DNA from: Dillenia suffruticosa
Lineage: Eukaryota; Streptophyta; Magnoliopsida; Dilleniales; Dilleniaceae
Direction: 5' to 3'
DNA: 64,000 nucleotides
Assembly: GCA_033439265.1 (NCBI GenBank)
Contig: JAVTVX010000027.1
Location: 7,455,001 to 7,519,000, forward strand
Both the position numbers and the translations under genes were made by a program. Under the pieces are notes generated by a model. The model did no database searches. It saw nothing but the letters and a program-made list of their open reading frames with translations, and was not told the origin of the DNA. This document shows, piece by piece, positions 35,661 through 46,256 of the stretch; the stretch's first letter is position 1, and every line of letters begins with the position of its first letter.

Positions 35661-38314
35661 ATGGCTTCTACAATCGTTCCAGATCAAAACAGAGGTACTC
35701 TCTCTCTATCCCCCCCCCAAAATAGTTTCTGGGGTTTCATTTCTTCATGTTGTAAATATTTCTGTTGAATTCTTGAATGATCGTGATCATCTAAATGGAT
35801 CTGAATGAAAAATTGATTCGTTTCGTCTTTCGTCAAATTAATTTGGGGCTTTTGGTGTTTCTTTCCGATTCCATGTTTTGAGCCAAATGGCTCCTTCCTT
35901 GATGGGGTTCTAAAGAAATTTTCTGGGTTTGAACGCGAAGAGAGATTCTCAATATGCATTGCCTGTTGCGTTCCTTCAAATCTATTTGAGGCTTCTAGCT
36001 TTCATTATAGATTCTATGTTTAGGGTTTTCTGATTAATGGTTTCTTGGAAATCTATCTTGAATTTATGATTTTTGAAGGTTTTCTTGTATTTTTTAACTG
36101 GAATCTGTATGTGTGGTTTGGTAGGGTTTGGTACAAACTGGGTTTTTTCTTGATGGGGTTGCATTGCCTTATTCGTTTCTTCTTTTGTCAAAAAGATTTG
36201 GGGCTTCTGGGTTTCATTATCGATTCTATGTTTAGTGTTTTCTGATTAATGGGTTCTTGGAAATCTCTCTTGAATTTATGATTTTTGAAGGTCTTCTAGT
36301 ACCTTTTTTTTTTTAACCGGAATCTGTTTTTGGGTTTGGTAAACAGTGGGAAGGGAAGGAAAAGAAGAGAAGAAGGTGACTGGAAAAGGAAGAAATCGAA
36401 GGGCTTTGGGAGATATTGGAAATCTTGTCACTAATAAAGGAGTTGAAGGGAAACCTCAGAATCAAGATCTGAATCAGATTTCTCGCCCCATCACAAGGTC
36501 TCTCTCTCTCTCCCTCTCTCACATATCCTTGAAATTTTAAATTGGATTTAGCTTAACCTTTCTTTGTTTACTACTTGATTTTTTAGAAGATTCGGTGCAC
36601 AATTACTTGCAAACGCCCAACAAGCTGCAGTAGCTGAGAACAACAACAACAACAATAACAAGGTTCTTTTCTTCCTCTTTCTCTCCCCCTCTATAAATGA
36701 ATTTCTGTCTCTTGGATAATTTAACTTTGTTTTTTGGCTCAGTATCTGATTGTTTATTTGCAATTTTAGCAGAAGAAAGTTGAAGCGAATGTAGATGGGG
36801 CTAAAGCAGCAGCAATCCCCAAAAACTTGAAGAAAAGAGTTCCTTTGAAGCCTAAACCTAAGCCTGAGAATGTTATTGTAATCAGTTCTGACACTGAGAA
36901 AGAAGAAGATATCAAGAAGAAGAAGGAAAGCAAGCCTTCGAAGTCCTCCAAGAAAAAAATTCATAGTCTCACTTCAGTCCTTACTGCTAGAAGCAAGGTC
37001 TGATTTTTTGTTCTTTATTTTCTTTTTCTTTTGTGCTTTTTTCTGTGTGTCCGATTTCTTGTTTTTCTTTATTGTTTTTCTGCTGTTGTAGGTTGCTTGT
37101 GGATTGACAAATAAGCCTAAGGAAGAGATTGTGGATATAGATTCTGCAGATGTCAACAATGAGTTGGCTGTTGTGGAGTATGTTGAGGATATGTACAAAT
37201 TTTACAAGCTTGCAGAGGTATTCTTTTAGATGTACATTTACATATTTTGTCTGTTTGTTTGTCTTTCTGTTCATTAATTGGTGCTTGTCAATTATGTTTT
37301 CTGCTGTACAGAATGAGTGCAGAGTGCATAACTACATGGATTCACAGCCTGAGATAAATGAGAAGATGAGAGCAATTCTAGTTGATTGGTTGATTGAAGT
37401 TCACAACAAATTTGATCTTCTGAAAGAGACACTCTATCTCACTATAAACATTGTTGATCGATATTTGTCTATGAAGATGGTTCCAAGAAGGGAGCTGCAG
37501 TTAGTGGGTATGAGTGCTATGCTCATTGCAAGCAAATATGAAGAAATTTGGGCTCCGGAGGTACGTCTTCAATTTTTTCAATAATGCCCACATTAAATTT
37601 TGTTATGCCCAAGCTTATTCAAACATTGAATTTCTGTATTTGCAGGTTAATGATTTTGTTTGCATTTCGGACAGAGCTTATTCTAACCAACAAGTTCTCC
37701 TAATGGAAAAATCAATTCTGGGTAGGCTAGAATGGTACTTGACAGTACCTACCCCTTATGTTTTCCTTGCTCGATTCATCAAAGCCTCAATTTCTGATGA
37801 GCAGGTAGACCCAATTTTTACTACTGTAGAAGTTATTTCAATATGCCAAAAGGGACTTGTCTAAATTTCAGTCTTGTGATTTGATTTTTGGTAGTTGGAA
37901 AATTTGGTCTACTTTTATGCTGAGCTTGGAATAATGAACTATAACACCAGCATAGTGTACTGCCCCTCCATGCTTGCTGCATCAGCAGTCTATGCTGCCC
38001 GCTGCACTTTGTCAAAAATGCCTGCTTGGAGTGAGACTTTAAAGCTGCACACTGGTTTCTCTGAACCCCAGTTGATGTAAGTCCCTTTTACACAATTTCT
38101 TGTACAAATTTCTGTATCTCTGTTAGGATCATTGTCTTGTTATGGTTTCTGAACATGTATGTCTGTTTTTTGGCTATGCAGAGACTGTGCAAAGTTATTA
38201 GTTGGCTTTCATGGTGCAGCGCCTGAAGGAAAATTGAGGGTCATTTACAGGAAATACTCAAATTCTGAAAGGGGTTCTGTTGCTCTTCTTTCACCGGCAA
38301 AGTCGTTGCTTTAG
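35661..38314 (+). CDS. CYCB1: B1-type mitotic cyclin
   Basis: Regulatory subunit of cyclin-dependent kinase needed for the G2/M transition; nuclear. The model has 9 exons and 445 aa: 35661-35694, 36347-36497, 36587-36662, 36770-36997, 37092-37217, 37312-37560, 37646-37804, 37895-38076, 38182-38314. All introns are GT-AG and all joins keep frame. A destruction box RRALGDIGN lies at residues 29-37, marking the protein for APC/C-driven breakdown at anaphase, and its ALGDIGN form is typical of B1 cyclins. The N-terminal region is Lys-rich. The cyclin core starts around residue 175, with the B-type signature [16 protein letters not shown] from 224, followed by DRYLS and [20 protein letters not shown]. 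The C-terminal fold ends [20 protein letters not shown]. Length fits the family. The start ATG (TCCATGGC) heads the frame that carries the destruction box. Two acceptors (exons 3 and 4) are tandem NAGNAG sites. Confidence 0.95.
35991..36341 (+). repeat. Segmental duplication inside cyclin intron 1
   Basis: Copies at about 35991-36126 and 36203-36341 share TTTCTGATTAATGG, TTGAATTTATGATTTTTGAAG and a GGTTTGGTA end (period about 212). A third, shorter and more diverged copy of the upstream part lies near 35833-35875. The 3' copy supplies the real acceptor (TAAACAG, 36340-36346). Confidence 0.85.
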
Positions 38315-38372
38315 ACTTTTATCTATTGCTCTTCTTCCACCGGTGAAGTCTTTGCTTTAGACTTATGTTTTC
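38281..38372 (+). repeat. 46-bp duplication of the cyclin C-terminus and stop
   Basis: TGCTCTTCTTTCACCGGCAA..GTTGCTTTAGACTT (from 38281) is followed by a diverged copy from 38327. The first copy encodes the last residues and the TAG; the second lies in the 3' untranslated region and still spells a similar end (ALLPPVKSLL, stop). Confidence 0.9.
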
Positions 38373-41300
38373 TTTTTAAAGAAAAATTGGGAGTTTCTTT
38401 AATTTTTTTGTTTGAGATGTCATGTCACTGTCAAGTCAATATATGGATTGGTCGGACAGTTTAGTGGTTTCCATCTAATTCTCCAATACAAGGACTTGTT
38501 CATACACAATTTGTTCAGATATGAGGGACGTTGTTCAGATATAATAGATTTATTCAGTGACGAATGTGTGGCCCCAATGATTAATTCAACCAAAGAGGGT
38601 GTAGATGTAAATTTTGGGGAATGAAACTGAAATTCCGATATTCATCGGTTTGCAAGCATTATGAGAAAGCATTGTTGAAATTTTTCTCTCTCTTTGATTA
38701 ATAGATTTTGGAGGGGTTCCAATAATGTTAAAAATTATGAAAAAATTCCCAGTGCCACATTCTCAACTATTCCTAAAGGGTCTGCAAAAGCCTCCAATTG
38801 CCAAGTGATGAGCCCATACTTGAATATGACTCGGGTAAAAGATTTGATGTTTTTAATTAAAGCTTTAAAACAGTCCGAGGAGAAGAAGAATACCAATCTG
38901 CACCTGCATCATCACTTCTGTGTCACCCTAAAAAATGATCTTCATTCAGCCTCCATCCTGTAGCCAAAGAAAAAGCAAGCCTAGCCACGCTATACCAAGG
39001 ATCAAGAAACATCAGAACAAAGTGACCTAGCCAAGAGGAGAGTTTGACCGTACACCGCTGCAGCACATTACCTCGAACCAGCACAGGTAGCTAATTGAAC
39101 CAGTGGCATGAGTGATTGAAGTCCTTGATAATGGGAAATAGTTGAAGAGATTTATTTATTTATTTATTTTATTTATTTATTTTTTCCCCCTAGAATCCAA
39201 TATACCTTCCATTGTGCTTGTCTACATATACCTGCTTCTCTGTTGTCCAAGACAAGGGGCAGGCTGGACTTAAAATAAGACCTATCCATCTCCAGAAGAC
39301 AGTGGGAGACCCCATGTGGCTGCAAGCTAGAATGATTTAACTACGAAAAAGTGATGTTCTCAAGTTTCAGATACCATGTTATACCTTGGGCATATGTCTT
39401 CAGTTGCACTAATTCTGCAGTCAAGATAGGACCCGACAAGGAGAGAACTAGCAGCAACCTTCTGTAGACAAAATTTTTGCCCCTTACGAATCTAGGCAGA
39501 CTATTTGAGTTTCAAACTGGAAAAGGATGGCCAAACCTTGTCTTTTGGTCTACTAGATAAACTAATCTTACAGCGAATATCCCTCTGCAGTCCAGAATCT
39601 AGGCCGGTTCATCTGCTCCAGGAGAGGAAGGAATTGGAATCTTTCAAATATTATAGTGTCCCATGTTCTTGAGGTACGATTGATGAAGCATCTCCCACCA
39701 GAAAGCAACAACACTTGGTTAATAGTGACTACCATAGAAATAACTTCCCATAGTTGAATCTCTGGACACTAATAGTTGGTTGCGCTGCCATAACTTTACC
39801 ATTAAGATAATAATCAGGACAGTTGAACCATGGTTTATTAGCTTTCACACGCATTGCCAAGTCAATAGAGCACCCAAACTTTGTTAAAGGTGTGCATTCC
39901 TCTAAACCAAGTCATCCATCATGGTCTTTGTTATGTTACCTTTTGAATTCTAAGATGTGGTCCATATTGAAGCCATAGGCCAAAGTTTTGACACCATATT
40001 CCATCAAAATCACTTCTAAGTACAATTCAAAATATGGTGCATGGGTGGAGCTGAAGGGGGGAACGTCCTTAAAAATGGAAGCAATGTTCTCCATTTTTTA
40101 AGGTTGTACTTTTTAGTCGCTATATATAGTTTGTACACCTATTAAAAAGTATGTTTATTGTCATCAAACACCCATTGTTAATTGTAATCAAACAAACCCC
40201 TCTCACCCAAAGATGAAATTGAGAGTTTGAAACTGAGATTGGATATATATATCAATTGGAACATGTAATATATCAATTAGAACATGTATCATATATCTAT
40301 GCCTAAATATACATATGTATTAATAGGTTACTATAATTGGCTTTTATTACTATTTTTTGTTTTTAGTTTCTATTTTTTATTCATATCTGATTGTATGCAA
40401 TACTAAAATGATACTCAAAAGTGTCATTATAAATCCTTAATCCCCTTATTTCTTCCCTTAAAGAGAAAAGCTCATAGATACTTGACTCTAATTTAGAGAA
40501 ATAACTTCATAACATTGGAATCCCATAAATTAATTTTTCTCTAAATTTATGTCAGATTACCTAAAACTATTTCATGAGTAATAATTATAAACTAAATTTA
40601 ATATTATCATTCTTCGCTTCATTTTCTAGTTCGTGTACTAGCACAAGTATGCGGGCAGAGATTGCTTTTATGGGCCATTATTGGAAAACTTAAGGTTTAA
40701 ATTATTGGGGCTGGTAAATGTCGACACTGTCGATGTCACCTTTTATTGTGGGATTGGGAAGAGTTACATTGTGTTCATAGTGTATTTTTGCTCTTACTTC
40801 ATTCCATTGCCCTTGTTAATGAAGGAAAAAGGTGTGTATCTTGCCTATATATATTGGCAACTATATATAATATTAATATGTATCTGTGTATATATGATAG
40901 TAATATCTAGCTCATTTGCTAGTTGTGCCTTGGATTGGTCTTCAGGGATACATATGTAAAGGACAACTTCTCAAATTTCTTTTCCAAAACTCTCAAAAGA
41001 AGAATACCATCTTTGTCTTTTCAAAGGCTTTCCTAACCAACTTCCAATCCCAACATGCTCCAGTCAATTACCAGACATTCGCCTCAAATTTCCTTTATCT
41101 CATATGCACCCCGCTAACCTCATTCTCCTCGCCAATAACCGCAATCTACTGTACTAAAGATCTTAACTAAACCTAACTCACAAAAATCAACATCAAACAA
41201 CATTACCAGTGAAGCACCAAATAAAGGATCCTTCCCCATTCATTCTTTCCATTGTTTCCCTGAGCGGTAATAATTGTAAGCGTTCTGTTATTGGATTCTT

Positions 41301-41617
41301 TTCCATCCTTATATCAATGATCAAGAAGTCACTTGTCTTTTATACCTTTTCAGTTTTTGTGGGGTTTGTAAAACTTAGAAATTATTTTGTGCTCTCTGAT
41401 GATGCATCTTAAGAAATGGTAACGGGTTTAAAAAATAAGGATACAGATCAAGTAAGCTTCACAGAAAGAACTGCCATCTCAATTCTACAGTCTCTAGGAG
41501 TATATATTGATTATCCATTAGACATTGGATGCCACTCCTCATTACTGTTTCATTAGAGCTTATATTTTTTTTTTTTTTTTTTGAGTAAATAAAAGTTTTG
41601 GTGGTGATTGATTTCAG
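38373..41617. other. Intergenic, nothing recognised
   Basis: The first few hundred bases would be the cyclin 3' untranslated region. Beyond about 38900 no gene, transposon end or RNA is recognised on either strand. The moderately GC-balanced stretch 38860-40060 looks less AT-driven than its surroundings and may be an old pseudogene I cannot name. Confidence 0.4.
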
Positions 41618-41708
41618 GGAAGAAGAACTTATGGAACGTGCTAAATCACTTAAAGTAAATACAGGAACAGACCCTGGAGCTGACCTTGGTCCTGTAATAA
41701 GCAAAGAG
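41618..41708 (+). pseudogene. ALDH6B2: Orphan exon of methylmalonate-semialdehyde dehydrogenase (ALDH6)
   Basis: The 91 bases encode EEELMERAKSLKVNTGTDPG then ADLGPVISKE. This matches the segment of mitochondrial methylmalonate-semialdehyde dehydrogenase that follows the catalytic Cys region (family pattern LVERAKxLKVxxGxxPxADLGPVISK). It is bounded by a proper acceptor (TGATTTCAG, to 41617) and donor (GTTATT, from 41709). No other ALDH6 exon is visible within several kb on either side, so this is an isolated gene fragment. Family assignment is firm; origin is unknown. Confidence 0.8.
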
Positions 41709-42019
41709 GTTATTGCAATCCACTGAAAATTGCTAGTTCTCGATCCTGCTTGATGTTCTTACGATCTTCCAACACCCCCCCTCCCCAACAAAAAAAACAA
41801 GTTGCCTCAGAAAGTCCAAATGGTGTCATATCAACCTTAACTAGCCTCAAGTCATAAGCTGGTATGTGTTGACCACATGAATCCATGTAATATATGCATA
41901 GTTTCTACTATTTAACTCGAAGGTTTATTTAAGTCTTCCTCTAGTTCTTAGAGCATCCCCGATGTCTGTGCTATTTTCTTTTTACCAGTGCATTTACAGG
42001 TGTTTTTATGCTCATGACT

Positions 42020-42044
42020 ACACACACACACACACACACACACA
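42020..42044. repeat. (AC)n microsatellite
   Basis: About 12 AC units, 17 bases before the gag-only LTR element. Confidence 0.95.
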
Positions 42045-42061
42045 TATTTTTCTTATGTAAT

Positions 42062-42451
42062 TGTTATGACTGGAGATACAGCAAGAGGACGTGGTTGCTG
42101 CGGTGGAATCTAGAGAGCATGATGTGCTGGCTCACAAGATGTTGTAGGTTGACAACTGCCGGAAGAAGAAGGAAAATGTGATTACTGACATGGAATAACA
42201 ACCCAACCAAAAAATCTAAGAGGTTAGAGAATGTTAGAGGTGTATAAATGTAAGGGAGGAAATGAGAAAAAAAGACAGGAAGAGAAAAATTAGTTGTGAA
42301 CTTCGGCTTTGTTGGGCAATTTTGCTTTGTTGCAGACTGATTATTTTCTATTTGGTTCTTATCAATGAAAAGAGCACATTGTGTTCCATCTTTCCGGTAG
42401 TTCTTTCTCATTATTCAATCCCTCTTTAAATTCCTAACTTTATGTGTAACA
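42062..42451 (+). repeat. 5' LTR of the gag-only element
   Basis: 390 bp, closely similar to 43854-44243 along its whole length. The downstream flank TTTTGGTCCGACCTGCC is the presumed primer-binding region; I could not assign a tRNA. Confidence 0.9.
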
Positions 42452-42501
42452 TTTTGGTCCGACCTGCCGGATCTTCAAAACAGGGAGCATAAGGTGTGTT
42501 G

Positions 42502-43810
42502 ATGGCTCAAACCAGAATGGAGTCCCGGCTTGAGGCTGTTGAGAAGAGCATAGCAGGTATTTTGGACGAATTTCTCTACTAATGCTCTCGCTTGGACAAG
42601 CTCGACAAGCTGGAGGAGATGATTTCGACGTGGTTAAAGCATAGGCCAGCGGAGAAGGAGGAAGCTTGTGCCTCAACAATGCCTACAAATGGAATCGACA
42701 ATGGACAAGCGGTAAAAGAGGGAAGTATACCATGGAGGTAAATGGCGTAACTCCCAATTCATTCCAAATGATACCCATTGACGACCATCCGATTTCAGCG
42801 AAGAAGGTGGAACTTCCGAGCTTCAACGATGACAATCCCGCGGCATGGATTGCTTGAGCAGAATAGTACTTTTTCATCCACAAAACCGAGGAGATGAAAG
42901 TAACATTGGCCTTAGTATGTATGGAGGGATCGGCTCTGCATTGGGTGAGGTGGCTGCATGAGCAAAATCCAAACATCATTTGGACAGATCTGACAGTAGA
43001 GCTGCTAGATCGCTTTGGCTACGACTTGATCGCAAACCCCTACTAAGGATTGGCTTTGACGAAACAGCTTGCCGATGTTGAAGAGTACATCACCGAATTC
43101 GAAACTCGGGAAGCTCTCGTGAAGGGACTTAACAGCCAACTTTACTTGGGGTTGTTCCTCAACGACCTCAAGGAGGAAATTAGGGTTAGGATTCGAACCC
43201 ACAAAACCCTAAATTTGGTGCAGACAATGAAATTGGTGAGAGAGAGTGAATGGCGGGTAAGGTAAATGTCGGGCGTGATCCACAGCCATCGAGTTCATTC
43301 GGAGCAAATTATTCGAATGGATCTGAAACAAACTATATTCGACCCTCCACTAGACTCGACCCAAGACCACTCAAATATCTTACCTCGTCATCTGCAAAAG
43401 ACCCTCAATTTCCAAATCTCACGAGCCCTAATTTCACCACTAGCGATCGAAACCACCCTCCTATTCTCTCTGACGATCGAAACCCCTACAACCCTAATCT
43501 TTTTATGAACGACCGAAACTCCTCAAATCCCTACAACCCTAACCTCTCTGCAATCAATCGAACCCAACAACCCAACCAACGACCATCAACCACATCGATT
43601 AATAGAGGTACTCATAAACTCTTCCATCAGAATTACTTGGAGTTGAAATCGAAGGGATTTTGCTTCAAGTATCGCCAACCCTACCACCCTTTGCACAATT
43701 GTCCGAACAGAAGACTGCGAGCTTTGATTATGGGAGATGACGAAGATCACACTCTCAGCGGTGAGCTGAAAACCATGGAAGGGTGTAGCGAAGAAGTAGC
43801 GCTCTGTTAA
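42502..43810 (+). pseudogene. Gag of the TR-GAG element, broken
   Basis: An ATG at 42502 begins MAQTRMESRLEAVEKSIAG, a coiled-coil-like N-terminus. The gag core follows in other frames: LPSFNDDNPAAWIA (42820-42857), VCMEGSALHWVRWLHEQNP (about 42917-42973) and the clear retrotransposon Gag segment VEEYITEFETREALVKGLNS with LFLNDLKEEIRVRIRTHKTL (43077-43210). A Pro/Asn/Ser-rich linker leads to a zinc knuckle CFKYRQPYHPLHNC (about 43663-43704), where the second Cys is Tyr. The frame ends at 43810. Stops (near 42571, 42739 and 42855) and frameshifts make it non-functional. Confidence 0.85.
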
Positions 43811-43853
43811 GAGAAGAGCCTTGAGGACAAGGCTGTAGTTTCAGTAGGGGCAA

Positions 43854-44243
43854 TATTATGACTAGAGATACAGTAAGGTGACGTGGTTGCTGAGGTGGAA
43901 CCTAGAGAGCATGATGTGCTGGCTCCTAAGATGCTGTAGGTTGACAACTGCCAGAAGAAGAAGAAAAATGTGATTGTTGACATGGAATAACAACCCAACC
44001 AAAGAATCTAAGAGATTAGAGGGTGCTAAAGATGTATAAATGTAAGGGGAAAATGAGAAAAAAAAGGCAAGAAACGAAAAATTAGTTGTGAATTTCGGAT
44101 TTGTTGGACTGTCTTACTTTATTGTAAACTGATTATTTTCTGTCTGGTTCTTATCAATGAAAAGTGCACATCGTGCTCCATCTTTCCAGTAGTTCTCTCT
44201 CATTATTCAATCTTTTTTTAAATTCCCAATTTTGTGTATAACA
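43854..44243 (+). repeat. 3' LTR of the gag-only element
   Basis: 390 bp, the homologue of 42062-42451. The GTAAT duplication follows directly. Confidence 0.9.
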
Positions 44244-44248
44244 GTAAT

Positions 44249-46256
44249 CCTCGACTAAGCTAATGCTAATTTTCTATGGCCAAAAGCAAAAGTTCTGCCT
44301 TATTATTTCCTCTTCACTAATGAGTGACAGTCCTGTTTCCTCAAACCTAGACCCACAGAGGATCCACTTCAGAGGAACAAATAGGTCTTTGGTGATGTTA
44401 GAGAGAAGAAAATGCAATTCTTCATGAGATTGATTAGATAGATAAGCTGGATGTTGAGAAGGTTTTGTTCGAGAATCAAAGACTTGGATGAAGTAGGTTA
44501 AAGAGGGTGGTTCTAACACTAGGCTTTTCCAATTGCAAATGGTAGGAGAGAGGAGTTTATTAGAGAACCAGAGGATGAAGTGGGAAATTTTATTACGAAT
44601 CTTGTCTCTATTGAGGATACCAGTACGGGTATTTATAGAAAAAAGTGTGACCCTATAAATGAAGGTTTTGATTGGCATTCACTAGAGTTTTGAAGCCTCC
44701 TAGCCATAAAGAGACCCTCTAAAATCGATGAGATTCACGGAGCTCATGCTCTTTATGGTTTTATACTGACCCTTTTTTTTTTTTTGGATTCTTGGCATGC
44801 CTGAACTTGTTTATATTTCGATGAGATTGTTTGCCAGTGGGGTGGTGAATAAAAGCATGAACTCTATTTTTATAACCTTTATTTCTAAGAAAACTCACTT
44901 ATTGAAAGTGAAAGATTTTATATCAATTAGCATTGCATTAGTGTTTGTCAAATCGTGACTAAACTTTTAGGTTGTGTGAAGTGTTTAGTAATATTGTTTT
45001 TTGTAATAAGAGGATATTTAATTAAAAGGTACAAAAATACATATATAAGTTGTTTAAATCAATGAAATGGTAATAAAATTTTAGAAATGAAACTCAAAAT
45101 ATAAATTTTGTAAAATTCAAATAAAATAATGAATTTCGGTCTAAGCAAACCCAAGAAAATCAACTTACACTTTTGCCCACCCATTCCCCCCCCTCTCTCT
45201 CTCTCTCTCTCCTTCCCCCCAAAAAAAGAATTTTTTTTTTGGCAGGGCAAGGGCACAAAACCTGGCTATGAGGGGTATTTTCGTCATAAAAATTTCCTAA
45301 AAATGTAAAACTAACAAACACCTCAATTTTAAATAAAAAAGTTATTGACCCTAAACCCATGGTTGCATCTAAAATATGGCATATTGAGTCCCAGGCCAAT
45401 AGAGACAGGTGCCACGTGCAACCAGGGGAATCATTTGGTGGCAACCAAGTGTGCCAATTTTGTAACGGTGGTATATTCTGTGGTTGCTTATTTTGTTAAA
45501 GTGTAAGTGACAATCATATAGCTCATCTTATTAAATAATTTGTCATGCAGTGATTATAACAAAGTCACGATGCCAATAATTTTATTAAAAATTATTCAAA
45601 ACATGTTAATATAAATTTTATATAAAATTTAATTTGGACTCATCTTTTTTATTTCTATTATAAGGGTGATTGAGTATATAACTGTGGTGCTACCGAATTT
45701 GCTTTTAAAAGAGTCTTAACAATTATTTTTCAATAAATAAATTATTCTCTAATCTGTCCAAATAGAAAAGGGGAAGAACTGCGGTTCTCTGTTAAAGAAA
45801 AACCATAAAAAAAAAAAAAACAAAATATGAAAATTTGACGTTTTATTAAAAAATTTAAATAAAAGCTATCTAAAAATAAATACTTTTCAAGAAGAATTTT
45901 TTATAGGAAAAAAAATGTTTTGTAAAGTTGTTGCTGACAATCTGGCGCAGACTTTTATCTTTCGTTTGAGCAGACCTTTCCCTCTCTCTCTCTCTCTCAT
46001 CTCACCTCCTACGTCACTCCACAAATACAGCACCTAACATCGCCCCACACCCCACTCAACAAAGCTATCCAAAACGCACACGGCTAACGCAGTCTCTCTC
46101 TCTTATATCAGACAACACGTCAGCCTGCTTTCCGTGCCACAATATAAATACAAATTTTACGGAGACTCGCAAACACCAAGCCTCAAGGATACAGGAAACA
46201 CACACACACACCCTCTCTTTCGATTTCTCTCAGATATATCCAAAGCGGAGAAAGAA
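44249..46256. other. Intergenic and dehydrogenase upstream region
   Basis: A 134-codon minus-strand frame at 44274-44678 has no family I recognise. 45175-45250 is a CT/C/A/T homopolymer-rich stretch. From about 45960 the DNA is CT-rich and becomes the promoter and leader of the next gene, with a TATA-like ATATAAATA at 46142-46150, 107 bases before the ATG. Confidence 0.45.
46142..46150 (+). promoter_or_regulatory. Probable TATA box of the dehydrogenase gene
   Basis: ATATAAATA lies 107 bases before the ATG, a spacing that would give a leader of about 75 bases. It was chosen by position and motif only. Confidence 0.5.

Larger units (their letters stand above)
42062..44243 (+). mobile_element. 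Gag-only LTR retrotransposon (TR-GAG type)
   Basis: Two 390-bp LTRs (42062-42451 and 43854-44243) are flanked by a perfect 5-bp duplication, GTAAT at 42057-42061 and 44244-44248. LTR 1 starts TGTTATGAC and ends GTGTAACA; LTR 2 starts TATTATGAC (one change in the TG) and ends TATAACA. A purine-rich AGTAGGGGCAA precedes LTR 2. The 1.4-kb interior encodes only Gag; no protease, RT or integrase is present. This is the layout described for terminal-repeat retrotransposons with a GAG domain, non-autonomous elements mobilised by gypsy partners. The LTRs are clearly alike but carry many differences, so the insertion is not recent. Confidence 0.9.

Noticed and set aside
38860-40060. Possible old pseudogene in the cyclin to ALDH6 gap
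   Set aside because: Composition is less AT-rich, but no frame or family could be recognised on either strand.
44274-44678. 134-codon minus-strand frame
   Set aside because: No recognisable domain, splice context or homologue. Codon use looks like chance openness.
45160-45444. 94-codon minus-strand frame
   Set aside because: It crosses CT, C, A and T homopolymers and has no known domain.
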